Source: Clostridiales bacterium (lineage in GTDB: Bacteria; Bacillota; Clostridia; Oscillospirales; Oscillospiraceae). From it: a stretch of DNA of 64,000 nucleotides. This document shows positions 56,361 to 64,000 of this stretch, piece after piece. The notes below the pieces were generated by a model, which worked only from the letters and a program-made list of their open reading frames with translations, was not told the DNA's origin and made no database searches. Positions within the stretch are counted from its first letter, which is position 1. Each line of letters begins with the position of its first letter. The position numbers and the translations under genes are program-made. The stretch is from positions 1 to 64,000 of the forward strand of contig SFLH01000004.1 of assembly GCA_004554585.1 (NCBI GenBank), read 5' to 3'.

Positions 56361-57965
56361 TCAGTCCTCCTCGTCCCCGCGCTCGTTGAATTCGGTGAGC
56401 ACCAGCTGAGGGTTGTGGTCGCTCACCCATTTGATGGACCAGAAGGAGGAGAAGAGCAGCAGCTTGTTGCCCTTGTAGTCCTCCACCAGTTTGGTGTCGT
56501 TGCCCAGGACCAGGTCGGTCTCGTGGAACTCCACGGGCTCCTTGATCCAGCGCAGGTATTCATAGGGCAGGGTGTCCATGCGGATCTCCACGTTGTACTC
56601 GCTGCGCAGGCGGTACTGGAAGACGTCAAACTGCAGGGTACCCACCACGCCCACGATGACCTCTTCCATGCCGGTGTAGGGCAGCTTGAAGATCTGGATG
56701 GCGCCCTCCAGGGCGATCTGCTCAGCCCCCTTGAGGAACTGCTTGCGCTTCATGGTGTCCACCGGGCGCACCCGGGCGAAGTGCTCGGGGGCAAAGGTGG
56801 GGATGGGGTCGAAGCGGAGCTTTTTGCCGGGGGTACAGAGGGTGTCGCCAATGGAGAAGATGCCCGGGTCAAAGACGCCGATGATGTCCCCGGCGTAGGC
56901 CTCCTCGATGATCTCCCGCTCGGCGGCCATGAGCTGCTGGGGCCGGGAGAGGCGGAGCTTTTTCTTGCCCTGCACGTGATAGACCTCCTTGTCCGCGTCA
57001 AAGCGGCCGGAGCACACCCGCAGGAAGGCGATGCGGTCCCGGTGGGCCTTGTTCATGTTGGCCTGGATCTTGAAGACGAAGGCGGAGAAGAAGTCGTCCA
57101 GGGCGCTGACCTCCCCCTCGCTGCTGTGGCGGGGGAGGGGCGGGGTGGTCATGCGGAGAAAGTCCTCCAGGAAGGGCTCCACGCCGAAGGTGGTCAGAGC
57201 CGAGCCGAAAAAGACGGGGGAGAGCTTGCCGTGGCGTACCCGGTCCAGGTCAAAGTCGCAGGAGGCCCCGTCCAGCAGCTCGATGTCCTCGATGAGCTGG
57301 TCCCGCCGGGCCTGGCCCAGCATGTCGGTGAGGATGGGGTCGTCCAGGTCGATCTGGGTGGTGCCGGACTTTTTGGCGTTGGTGTTGGAGGAGAAGTGGA
57401 TGATCTCCCCCTTGTTCCGATCATACACCCCCAAAAAGTCCTTGCCGGAGCCGATGGGCCAGTTGACGGGGTAGGTCTCGATGCCCAGTTCCTTTTCGAT
57501 CTCCTCGCACAGCTCGAAGGGGTCCCGGGCCTCCCGGTCCATCTTATTGATGAAGGTGAAGATGGGGATGTCCCGCATGACGCAGACCTTGAAGAGCTTG
57601 CGGGTCTGGGCCTCCACGCCCTTGGCCCCGTCGATGACCATGACGGCGGAGTCGGCGGCCATGAGGGTGCGGTAGGTGTCCTCGGAGAAGTCCTGGTGGC
57701 CGGGGGTGTCCAGAATGTTGATGCAGAAGCCGTCATACTGGAACTGGAGCACCGAGGAGGTCACGGAGATGCCGCGCTGTTTCTCGATCTCCATCCAGTC
57801 GGACACAGCGGCCCGGGAATTCTTCTTGCCCTTGACCTGGCCGGCCTGGGCGATGGCCCCGCCGTAGAGCAGGAACTTTTCCGTCAGGGTGGTCTTGCCG
57901 GCGTCGGGGTGGGAGATGATGGCAAACGTCCGCCGGCGCTTGATTTCGGATTCGTATTGTGACAA
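56361..57965 (-). CDS. prfC: Peptide chain release factor 3
   Basis: RF3 is a GTPase that recycles RF1/RF2 from the ribosome. The 534-residue protein has G1 SHPDAGKTTLTE, G2 RGISVTSSV, G3 DTPGHQDFSEDT, G4 NKMDRE, and RF3-specific C-terminal domains (PIGSGKDFLGVYDR, PTFAPEHFARV, VVGTLQFDVFQYRL). TTG at 57965 is the likely start: AGGGGAGG lies seven bases upstream and relatives begin here. A good promoter (TTGCGG-17-TAGAAT) precedes it. Confidence 0.94.
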   Translation of the reverse strand: MSQYESEIKRRRTFAIISHPDAGKTTLTEKFLLYGGAIAQAGQVKGKKNSRAAVSDWMEIEKQRGISVTSSVLQFQYDGFCINILDTPGHQDFSEDTYRTLMAADSAVMVIDGAKGVEAQTRKLFKVCVMRDIPIFTFINKMDREARDPFELCEEIEKELGIETYPVNWPIGSGKDFLGVYDRNKGEIIHFSSNTNAKKSGTTQIDLDDPILTDMLGQARRDQLIEDIELLDGASCDFDLDRVRHGKLSPVFFGSALTTFGVEPFLEDFLRMTTPPLPRHSSEGEVSALDDFFSAFVFKIQANMNKAHRDRIAFLRVCSGRFDADKEVYHVQGKKKLRLSRPQQLMAAEREIIEEAYAGDIIGVFDPGIFSIGDTLCTPGKKLRFDPIPTFAPEHFARVRPVDTMKRKQFLKGAEQIALEGAIQIFKLPYTGMEEVIVGVVGTLQFDVFQYRLRSEYNVEIRMDTLPYEYLRWIKEPVEFHETDLVLGNDTKLVEDYKGNKLLLFSSFWSIKWVSDHNPQLVLTEFNERGDEED

Positions 57966-58008
57966 AGGATCGTCCTCCCCTGAAATGATACTGGTTTTAT
58001 AACACTTT

Positions 58009-58037
58009 ATTCTATCATGGTAGCGCTCTGTCCGCAA
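58009..58037 (-). promoter_or_regulatory. Promoter of the prfC-udk-nim-asnS run
   Basis: Minus strand TTGCGG (58037-58032), 17 bases, TAGAAT (58014-58009). Confidence 0.75.
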
Positions 58038-58041
58038 GAGA

Positions 58042-58076
58042 AAAACCACCGGCAAAGAGAAAATGCCGGTGGTTTT
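58042..58076 (-). terminator. Terminator of the MATE gene
   Basis: AAAACCACCGGCA / TGCCGGTGGTTTT hairpin, T-run on the minus strand. Confidence 0.88.
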
Positions 58077-58088
58077 CCAAGCGATGGT

Positions 58089-59489
58089 TCAGGGGTCCTG
58101 GGGAGGCAGAGCCCCCTGGGCGGTCTCCTGCTCCCGCAGCCCCCGGAAAAAGCGCCGGGTGAGCAGAACGGCCACCACCATGGCGATCAGGTCCGCCGCG
58201 GGGGCGGCCAGGAGGATGCCCTGAATGCCCAGGAACCGGGGCAAAAGGATGGCCAGGGGCACAAAGCATGCCAGGTCCCGGATGAGGGAGGCGGCGGTGG
58301 CTTTCACCGGCTCGCCTACGGCCTGAAAGAAGATGGAGCTCATCTTGATAAAGCAGGTAAAGGTCACCAGGGCCAGGAAGATACGGAAGGTCTGCACGGC
58401 GAATTCCTGGTACAGGGGATCGCCCTGGCCAAAGATGCCCACCACCCCTTCGGGCCAGAGCTGGAAGAGAAGGGTGGCGGCGATGCCCACCACCAGTGTG
58501 ATCGTCAGGATCAGGCGGTAGGTGGCGCGAACCCGGTCATACCTGCCCGCGCCGTAGTTGTAGCCCAAGATGGGCTGTCCCCCCAGCACCACGCCCACCA
58601 CGAGGTTGATGACGATGGTGTAGACCTTGGTCTCGATGCTGATGACCGAGATGGGGATGTCCGGGCCGTAGGGGGAGAGAGCGCCGTAGTGAAAGAGCAT
58701 CACGTTGCACACCAGGGAGACCACCACGATGGAGATCTGGGTGATGAAGGTGGAGATGCCCAGCTGCACAGCCTGTCCCAGAACCCGCCAGTGGGGCCGG
58801 AAGGAGGCCAGGGTGAGGCGGAAGGTCTTGGGCCGGAGCAGATACACAGCGTTGAGGACAAAGGAGAGCAGCTGCCCCAGCACTGTAGCCCAGGCCGCCC
58901 CCTGGATGCCCCAGTGCAGGCCGAAGATGAAGACGGGGTCCAGGACGATGTTGACCACGGCTCCGGCCACCGTGGCGGCCATGGCATAGCGGGGGCTGCC
59001 GTCGGCCCGGATAACCCCATTGGCCATATTGGAGAGCATGTACAGGGGAAAGACCCACAGCAAGATGGTGAAGTAGTCCATGGCCAGGGGGAGAGTGGCG
59101 TCCGAGGCGCCAAAGAGCCGCAGCAGCGGCTCCTGCCAGATCAGACATCCGGCGGCCAGCAGCACTCCCAGCAGAAAGAGCACGGTGACGCCGCTGCCCA
59201 CGCACTGGTGGGAGCGCTGGGTGTCCCCCTTTCCCTGGCAGAGGCTGAGGTAGGCGGCCGAACCGTCCCCCACGCACCAGGCGAAGGCCATGGCCAACAT
59301 CACCAGGGGAAAGACCACCCCCGTGGCGGCGTTGCCCAGGTAGCCCAGCTCGCTGTTGCCGATGAAGATCTGATCGACAATGTTGTACAGGGCGCTAACC
59401 AGCAGGGACAGCACGCAGGGAAGGGCAAAGGAGGCCAGAAGCTTGCTCAGCTTTTCCTGACCCAGGTATTTGTTTTGTTCCAAAGACAC
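58089..59489 (-). CDS. MATE family efflux transporter
   Basis: A 466-residue membrane protein with about twelve helices in two halves (LASFALPCVLSLLVSALYNIVDQIFIG near the start, ADGSPRYAMAATVAGAVVNIVLDPVF at the middle, KATAASLIRDLACFVPLAILLP late). It exports drugs or metabolites by ion antiport and is not close to the MATE at 20869. GTG 59489 is the start (AGGAGG seven bases upstream). The 110-base leader contains two hairpins, one hiding that ribosome binding site. Confidence 0.88.
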   Translation of the reverse strand: MSLEQNKYLGQEKLSKLLASFALPCVLSLLVSALYNIVDQIFIGNSELGYLGNAATGVVFPLVMLAMAFAWCVGDGSAAYLSLCQGKGDTQRSHQCVGSGVTVLFLLGVLLAAGCLIWQEPLLRLFGASDATLPLAMDYFTILLWVFPLYMLSNMANGVIRADGSPRYAMAATVAGAVVNIVLDPVFIFGLHWGIQGAAWATVLGQLLSFVLNAVYLLRPKTFRLTLASFRPHWRVLGQAVQLGISTFITQISIVVVSLVCNVMLFHYGALSPYGPDIPISVISIETKVYTIVINLVVGVVLGGQPILGYNYGAGRYDRVRATYRLILTITLVVGIAATLLFQLWPEGVVGIFGQGDPLYQEFAVQTFRIFLALVTFTCFIKMSSIFFQAVGEPVKATAASLIRDLACFVPLAILLPRFLGIQGILLAAPAADLIAMVVAVLLTRRFFRGLREQETAQGALPPQDP

Positions 59490-59491
59490 GA

Positions 59492-59524
59492 CAAAGCCTC
59501 CTGAAGAAAGATTCGGAGGCTTTG
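59492..59524 (-). promoter_or_regulatory. Hairpin sequestering the MATE ribosome binding site
   Basis: CAAAGCCTCC (minus strand) pairs with GGAGGCTTTG, whose GGAGG is the Shine-Dalgarno for GTG 59489. Perfect 10-bp stem, 13-base loop. Confidence 0.7.
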
Positions 59525-59552
59525 GACTCGGAAAAACCACCACAAAACCGGC

Positions 59553-59593
59553 AGAGAGAAAGTGCGTAGAATGTCGATTCTACGCACTCTTTC
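59553..59593 (-). other. Long leader hairpin upstream of the MATE gene
   Basis: AGAAAGAGTGCGTAGAAT / ATTCTACGCACTTTCT, nearly perfect, four-base loop, then a T-poor stretch ending GGTTTTGTGG on the minus strand. It is either the end of the CNNM transcript or an early leader structure of the MATE mRNA. Confidence 0.65.
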
Positions 59594-59607
59594 TGGTGAA
59601 CGATTGT

Positions 59608-59636
59608 AAAATACCATGCCCGGCGGGAAAAGTCAA
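59608..59636 (-). promoter_or_regulatory. Promoter of the MATE gene
   Basis: Minus strand TTGACT (59636-59631), 17 bases, TATTTT (59613-59608). Start expected near 59601, so both hairpins are in the leader. Confidence 0.68.
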
Positions 59637-59639
59637 GGG

Positions 59640-60962
59640 TCAGTCCGCGGCCTTTTCCTCCTTGGCCGGCAGGCGGGTGACCAGGGCCTCTACCAGCCGG
59701 TGCTGGCGGATCAGGGCCATCTGGATGTGCAGGTGCTCGGTCTCCAGGGAGATGGTCCGCCCGTCCTGGGGCACCGAGCCGTACAGGCCGAAGACATAGC
59801 CGCCGAAGGTGTCGTATTCCTCCACAGGCAGCGGGACCCCCAGGGCCCGGGCCACGTCGTCCAGGGGGGCCGAGCCCTGAATGCGCCAGGTGTTGGGCTC
59901 CAGGGGCTGGATGTCCAGGGGTTCCCCCTCCAGCTGGATCTCGCCCACCAGCTGCTCCATCAGGTCCTTGGTGGTCACCACCCCCAGCAGGCCGCCGTAT
60001 TCGTCCAAAACCACGGCGTAATAGGTCCGCCGCTGCTTCATCTGCTGGAAGAGGACGTCGGCCTTGACGGTCTCGGGGACGAAGAAGGCAGGCTTGAGGA
60101 CAGTTTTTACAATTTCCTCCATGGGCAGGTCCAGGCTGCGGAAGAAGTCCCGGGTATCCAGGATGCCGATGACCTGGTCCACCGTGCCGTCGCAGACGGG
60201 ATAGCGGGTGTGGCCGGTGCGGAAGATGATCTGTTTCCACGTCTCCACGGTCTGGCCCGTCCACAGCAGGTCCAGCTCCGTGCGGTGGGTGGCAAATTCT
60301 CCCACGGTCAGGTCGTCAAACTCGAAGACATTTTGGATGAACTCCTGGGTGGCCGAGCCGAAAACGCCCTTCTCGCTGCCCCGGGCCACCATCATTTTGA
60401 TCTCCTCCTCGCTGACCTCCTCCTCGTCGGCGTTGGGGTCCACCCCAAGCAGGCGCAGGATGGCGTTGGTGGAGGCGGTGAGTACCGCCACCACAGGGGC
60501 GAAGAGGACGGAGATGCCCGTGATGAGGGTGGACAGGCCCAGCGCCAGGGATTCCGCCTTCTTCATGGCCAGGCGCTTGGGCACCAGCTCGCCGAAGACT
60601 AAGGTGAAGTAGGACAGCAGGAGCGTGATCAGGACCACGGCGATCTTATCCAGAGTGCCTGCCGAGATGGGCACACCCGCTGCCAGCAGGGCCTCCACCA
60701 AGGGGTCGGAAAAGTTATCCGCGGCGAAGGCGCTGCCCAGAAAGCCCGACAGGGTGATGGCGATCTGAATGGTGGCCAGGAATCGGGCGGGACGGCTGGT
60801 GAGCTTTTCCAGGCGCAGGGCGCGCTTGTTGCCTTGGGCCACCAGTTGGGCCAACTTGTTGTCGTTGATGGAGATCACGGCGATCTCCGCGCAGGCGAAC
60901 ACGGCGTTGAGCGCGATCAGAACAATCTGAAGGACGATGGGCCATAGGAAAGGGTCCTGCAT
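59640..60962 (-). CDS. CNNM/CorC (hemolysin) family membrane protein
   Basis: A 440-residue protein: a DUF21 membrane domain with three or four helices (IVLIALNAVFACAEIAVISIN, IQIAITLSGFLGSAFAADNF, FGELVPKRLAMKKAE), two CBS domains (about 200-335; ILDTRDFFRSLDLPME, VVLDEYGGLLGVVTTKDLME) and a C-terminal transporter-associated domain. Family members move or sense Mg and other divalent ions. ATG 60962 has AGGAGG 12 bases upstream. Confidence 0.9.
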   Translation of the reverse strand: MQDPFLWPIVLQIVLIALNAVFACAEIAVISINDNKLAQLVAQGNKRALRLEKLTSRPARFLATIQIAITLSGFLGSAFAADNFSDPLVEALLAAGVPISAGTLDKIAVVLITLLLSYFTLVFGELVPKRLAMKKAESLALGLSTLITGISVLFAPVVAVLTASTNAILRLLGVDPNADEEEVSEEEIKMMVARGSEKGVFGSATQEFIQNVFEFDDLTVGEFATHRTELDLLWTGQTVETWKQIIFRTGHTRYPVCDGTVDQVIGILDTRDFFRSLDLPMEEIVKTVLKPAFFVPETVKADVLFQQMKQRRTYYAVVLDEYGGLLGVVTTKDLMEQLVGEIQLEGEPLDIQPLEPNTWRIQGSAPLDDVARALGVPLPVEEYDTFGGYVFGLYGSVPQDGRTISLETEHLHIQMALIRQHRLVEALVTRLPAKEEKAAD

Positions 60963-61052
60963 GATAAAAATTCTCCTCCTAAAAACAGTTGGGGCACAGC
61001 CCGTTCTTTGGTCTGGGCAGGAAGAACCGTTTCCCACCCGGTTATGGTAGGA

Positions 61053-61081
61053 ATTATACTATGGCAGCGGCGCAGGGTCAA
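61053..61081 (-). promoter_or_regulatory. Promoter of the CNNM-family gene
   Basis: Minus strand TTGACC (61081-61076), 17 bases, perfect TATAAT (61058-61053). Confidence 0.85.
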
Positions 61082-61122
61082 GAAGAGAAGAGGAGATTTC
61101 TGGAAAAGATGGGGAAGAGAGC

Positions 61123-61881
61123 CTATCCTTGGCGGGCCTCTGCCCGCAGCTCGGTCATCTCCCCCCAGAACCGTTTGGGCAGATGGGTCATGCGGCAGCG
61201 GGGGTTCTCCCGGTCCGGGATGGCGATGGTCCGGTAGAACTGCCGCCAGAGGGCCTGGCACTGGGCTTCCGCCTGGCTGGGGTCGTCCAGGTCCAGCTGG
61301 TCCAGCGGGCGCAGTTTCCACTTGCCCCGGACGGCGAAGAGGGCCTGGCGGTGGGTCTTGTCGTGCAGGAGAAAGGCCTCCTGGGGCAGACGCTGGCAGA
61401 AATGGGGACGCAGGAGGGGGAGGACCCGGTTCTCCGGGGCGATCTGCCCCACCAGCACCCCGCCGTAGTCGGCAAAGCGGACGAAGCCCTTGTACTGATG
61501 GGCCTCGTGGACCAGCCGGCGCACCGCCCGGGTGAGGACCAGCAGCCGCTCGTCGGTGAGGTCCTGGGGTAGAGCGTGGTGAAAGGCCAGATAGATGGCG
61601 TCGAACATGTTTCGCTCCCGCTGGGGCAGACTGGTGAGAAAGCTGTAAGTGATCAGACGCCGAAAGGCAGCGGAACCCTGGGCCTCCAGCTGACCGTAGA
61701 GTTCCCGGGCCAGGGCCTGGTCCGTGGCCACTTCCCGCAGGGGATAGAGGGAGATCTGCCGGGTCCGGGGGAAGAGAAAATAGAAGGGGTAGACCTTTTG
61801 CCGAAAGCTCTCTCCCACGCAAGAGAGAAACCCGGCAAAGCTGCCGTCATAAAGCATGGTGCATGGGGGCCAAGTGGACAT
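61123..61881 (-). CDS. TIGR03915 family putative DNA-repair partner (DUF4130)
   Basis: A 252-residue protein starting MLYDGSFAGFLSCVGESF, the TIGR03915/DUF4130 signature, with the later KGFVRFADYGGVLVGQIAPEN and CHFCQRLP-like stretch. Family members are encoded beside the TIGR03916 radical SAM protein and are sometimes fused to a uracil-DNA glycosylase domain, which is absent here. AAAGGAGGAG precedes ATG 61881. Last gene of a two-gene unit. Confidence 0.85.
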   Translation of the reverse strand: MSTWPPCTMLYDGSFAGFLSCVGESFRQKVYPFYFLFPRTRQISLYPLREVATDQALARELYGQLEAQGSAAFRRLITYSFLTSLPQRERNMFDAIYLAFHHALPQDLTDERLLVLTRAVRRLVHEAHQYKGFVRFADYGGVLVGQIAPENRVLPLLRPHFCQRLPQEAFLLHDKTHRQALFAVRGKWKLRPLDQLDLDDPSQAEAQCQALWRQFYRTIAIPDRENPRCRMTHLPKRFWGEMTELRAEARQG

Positions 61882-61950
61882 TTCGGGCTCCTCCTTTCTG
61901 CAGCGCGCTTGGCAAAGCGCCACACACGCCCGCCCGCTTTTAGAGGGGGA

Positions 61951-63201
61951 TCAAAAATTTGCGATGGACAGCTGTTCGTATTGGGGGGCCAGCGCGGGGG
62001 CCTCTAAGGCGGTCAGGGCCCGGCGGACCCCCTCTGGGCGCACCCGCAGCCCTGGGGTCATGCGGCCGCTGCAGGTGATGAAATACTGGGCCCGCTTGAG
62101 GACCACCCCCAGCTTTTTCAGGGAGTCCAGGTCCAGGCTCCGCCACTGGCGGGCGGCCAAGATGCGCCGGGCACTGACCACCCCGATCCCCGGCACCCGC
62201 AGCAGGGTGCGGTAGTCGGCGGTGTTCACCTCCACTGGAAATTGCTCCAGATGGTTCAGCGCCCAGGCGCACTTGGGGTCCAGAAGAGGGTCTAAGTGGG
62301 GAAGGTCGGGGGAGAGGATCTCGTCGGCCTGAAAGTGATAAAACCGCAGCAGCCAGTCCGATTGGTACAGCCGGTGCTCCCGCAGCAGGGGCGGCCGAAA
62401 GCCCACAGGGGAGGGGAGGTGGGGACTGGTGCCCACGGGGATGTAGGCGGAGAAAAAGACCCGTTTCAGAGCGTATTTCCGGTACATCCCCTCGGAGAGC
62501 TTCAAAATGTGGTAGTCACTCTCCCCCGAGGCCCCCACGATCATCTGGGTGGACTGCCCCGCCGGGGCAAAGGCGGGGGCGTGACGATATTTCTGCCGCT
62601 CCGCCTTGGCCTGCCGGATGCTGTCCCGAATCTGCCCCATGGGGTCCAGAATGGCCTCCTTCTTCTTGTCTGGGGCCAGCAGGGCCAGGCTCTTGGCGGA
62701 GGGGAGCTCGATGTTCACCGACAGCCGGTCGGCCAGCTGCCCCAGCCGGGCGGTGAGGGCGGGGTCGGCCCCCGGGATGGCCTTGGCGTGGAGATAGCCG
62801 GTAAAGCCAAACTCCTCCCGCAGCAGGGCCAGGACGCGGATCATCAGCTCCGCGGTGTAGTCGGGGCTGCGGACCACGGCGGAACTGAGAAAGAGACCCT
62901 CAATGTAGTTGCGCCGGTAAAAGTCGATGGTCAGCTCCGCCAGCTCCCGGGGGGTGAACATGGCCCGGGGCAGGTCGTTGGAGGTGCGGTTGACGCAGTA
63001 CTGACAGTCGTAGATGCATACGTTGGTCAGCAGAACCTTGAGCAGGGAGATGCACCGGCCGTCGGCGGAAAAGCTGTGACAGCAGCCGGCGGCCATGGTC
63101 TTGCCCAACTGCCCGCCCCGGCGGTCCCCGCCGCTGGAGGTGCAGGCCACGTCGTATTTGGCTGCGTCGGTGAGAATGGTGAGTTTTTCGGCGATGGTCA
63201 T
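61951..63201 (-). CDS. TIGR03916 family radical SAM protein, putative DNA repair or modification
   Basis: A 416-residue radical SAM protein. The cluster motif is VCIYDCQYCVNR (CX3CX2C), preceded by AAGCCHSFSADGRCISLLK, and the C-terminal part contains helix-hairpin-helix sequence (LRVPGIGVVSARRILAARQW) that binds DNA. With the TIGR03915 protein it is a conserved pair predicted to act on damaged or modified bases; the reaction is not known. An extended -10 (GGTATAAT, 63259-63252) lies upstream. GGGAGG precedes the ATG. Confidence 0.88.
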   Translation of the reverse strand: MTIAEKLTILTDAAKYDVACTSSGGDRRGGQLGKTMAAGCCHSFSADGRCISLLKVLLTNVCIYDCQYCVNRTSNDLPRAMFTPRELAELTIDFYRRNYIEGLFLSSAVVRSPDYTAELMIRVLALLREEFGFTGYLHAKAIPGADPALTARLGQLADRLSVNIELPSAKSLALLAPDKKKEAILDPMGQIRDSIRQAKAERQKYRHAPAFAPAGQSTQMIVGASGESDYHILKLSEGMYRKYALKRVFFSAYIPVGTSPHLPSPVGFRPPLLREHRLYQSDWLLRFYHFQADEILSPDLPHLDPLLDPKCAWALNHLEQFPVEVNTADYRTLLRVPGIGVVSARRILAARQWRSLDLDSLKKLGVVLKRAQYFITCSGRMTPGLRVRPEGVRRALTALEAPALAPQYEQLSIANF

Positions 63202-63251
63202 GGCACAGCCCTCCCGATGACAGAAAATAGAACGGATGTACTACTCCTGCC

Positions 63252-63280
63252 ATTATACCGGCGGCCCGGGGCAGAAAAAA
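63252..63280 (-). promoter_or_regulatory. Promoter of the TIGR03916-TIGR03915 pair
   Basis: Minus strand TATAAT (63257-63252) with 17 bases to a poor -35 (TTTTTT), which is the tail of the neighbouring terminator. Confidence 0.5.
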
Positions 63281-63306
63281 GCGCCGGAGGAAGGCTCCTC
63301 CGGCGC
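63279..63306 (-). terminator. Terminator of the old-yellow-enzyme gene
   Basis: AAGCGCCGGAGG / CCTCCGGCGCTT then a T-run on the minus strand. Confidence 0.9.
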
Positions 63307-63336
63307 TTGGGTCCTGGGTTGGGGACTGGGAAAGGG

Positions 63337-64000
63337 TTAGTTGTCGGCTTTGTTGGCGAACTCCGGCGGGATCTCGTGCTTGACGCAGCGGCGGCCCTCC
63401 TTGGCCCAGATGTTGCCCAGGCACTTGGTGCAGCCGATACAGGCGGAGTCCTCCCCGGCTTCCAGGTGCTTGAGGAAGTCGGGCTGGCAGATGAAGGGAC
63501 GGGAGGCGGAGACGAAGTCGATGCCGGCGTCCAGGATCTTCTGAATGCTCTCCGGGCCGCGGACGCCGCCCACCAGGATCAGGGGGATGGTGACCTCTTT
63601 GCGGATCTGGGCCGCCCGGTCCAGGTAGAAGGTGGGGACCTTCTTCTTGCCCAGGCCGATCCAGTTGTAGCCGGACAGCTCGATGGCGTCGGCCCCCAGG
63701 GCCTGGAACTGGCGGCAGAAGTAGAGGATATCCTGGGCGTAGGCTTCGTCGGCATCCCCGGCGCAGTTGGTGTTGACCTTGATGAGCACGGGGTAGTCCG
63801 CGCCTACGGCCTGGCGGATGGCGGTGAGACATTCGCCTACAAAGCGGAAGCGGTTTTCCGCGCTGCCGCCGTATTCGTCGGTGCGGTGGTTGGTGTTGGG
63901 GTCCAGGAACTGGCTGAGCAGGTAGCCGTGGGCGCAGTGGAGCTGGATGCCGTCAAAGCCCATCTCCTTGGCGGCCTTGGCCGCGTCCACAAAGTCGGCC
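63337..64000 (-). CDS. NADH:flavin oxidoreductase, old yellow enzyme family (C-terminal part)
   Basis: The last 221 residues are present; the frame stays open to the window edge. FMN-barrel features are GFDGIQLHCAHGYLLSQFL, the substrate-site DPNTNHRTDEYGGS(R/A)ENR-type sequence, VLIKVNT, ELSGYNWIG and VGGVRGPESIQ. The end carries cysteines (CIGCTKCLGNI) like the start of the iron-sulfur region of 2,4-dienoyl-CoA reductases, but the protein stops soon after, so it is a short, single-domain member. Substrate unknown. Confidence 0.85.
   Translation of the reverse strand, partial: ADFVDAAKAAKEMGFDGIQLHCAHGYLLSQFLDPNTNHRTDEYGGSAENRFRFVGECLTAIRQAVGADYPVLIKVNTNCAGDADEAYAQDILYFCRQFQALGADAIELSGYNWIGLGKKKVPTFYLDRAAQIRKEVTIPLILVGGVRGPESIQKILDAGIDFVSASRPFICQPDFLKHLEAGEDSACIGCTKCLGNIWAKEGRRCVKHEIPPEFANKADN

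Noticed and set aside
53479..57962. Very long plus-strand frames (641 and 871 codons) across asnS, udk and prfC
   Set aside because: They lie antisense to confidently identified genes, have low-complexity Val/Gly/His/Leu composition and no ribosome binding sites; they result from GC-rich third positions lacking stop codons.

Overview
The window is 64 kb of GC-rich (about 60-65%) DNA from a spore-forming member of the Clostridia, most like the Oscillospiraceae (Flavonifractor/Lawsonibacter/Intestinimonas type). This rests on a high-GC clostridial gene style, two forespore genes (spoIIR and a SpoIIQ-like peptidase), a collagen-like exosporium-type gene, a lysine riboswitch, SLH-domain proteins and an ATPase-free PhoB/PhoR/Pst phosphate region. 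Start codons were chosen by ribosome binding sites; very long open frames antisense to real genes are GC artefacts and were left out.

Layout. 1-17 kb: housekeeping and small regulatory genes (SpoIIR, IspE, DUF1015, phosphoglycerate mutase, HemW, flavodoxin, RluA-type pseudouridine synthase, MutY, a radical SAM protein, SpoIIQ-like peptidase, AraC regulator, a metal chaperone/P-type ATPase pair). 17-20 kb: a lysine-riboswitch-controlled dapA-dapB-lysA operon. 20-30 kb: accessory and regulatory genes: a MerR/MATE divergon with a textbook 19-bp-spacer promoter, a broken XRE repressor facing a tiny ribbon-helix-helix protein over 11-bp repeats, a frameshifted EamA transporter, a two-component system translationally coupled to a small alarmone synthetase, and murI.

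30-50 kb is the most interesting part. A collagen-like gene begins at 30064 and loses its Gly-X-Y repeat abruptly at 30463; a start-less collagen-like reading frame resumes at 49876 on the same strand and in the matching phase. Joining the two at a shared CCAC gives one continuous 472-codon gene. The 19.4 kb between them carries SLH/SGNH and MBOAT/DHHW surface-modification genes, a two-component system, a large-serine-recombinase gene lacking the usual coiled-coil region, and the whole phosphate regulon (phoB, phoR, an HD protein, pstSCAB, phoU, a Na/Pi cotransporter). The outer edges of the 19.4 kb, brought together as in an excised circle, form a 50-bp imperfect palindrome centred on the proposed crossover, as expected of a serine-integrase attP site. 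I read this as a candidate skin/SP-beta-like intervening element in a spore-surface gene; this is inference and needs testing. Three phosphate promoters inside it share an exact architecture: direct repeats 11 bp apart, then 10 bp, then the -10 box.

50-64 kb: a TPR glycosyltransferase next to the collagen gene, a DUF1835/DUF3658 protein, a low-GC acetyltransferase that looks imported, then leftward genes for AsnRS, a Nim-like flavoprotein, uridine kinase, RF3, a MATE transporter with a structured leader, a CNNM/CorC-type protein, the paired DNA-repair proteins of the TIGR03915/TIGR03916 families, and the end of an old-yellow-enzyme gene that runs off the window.
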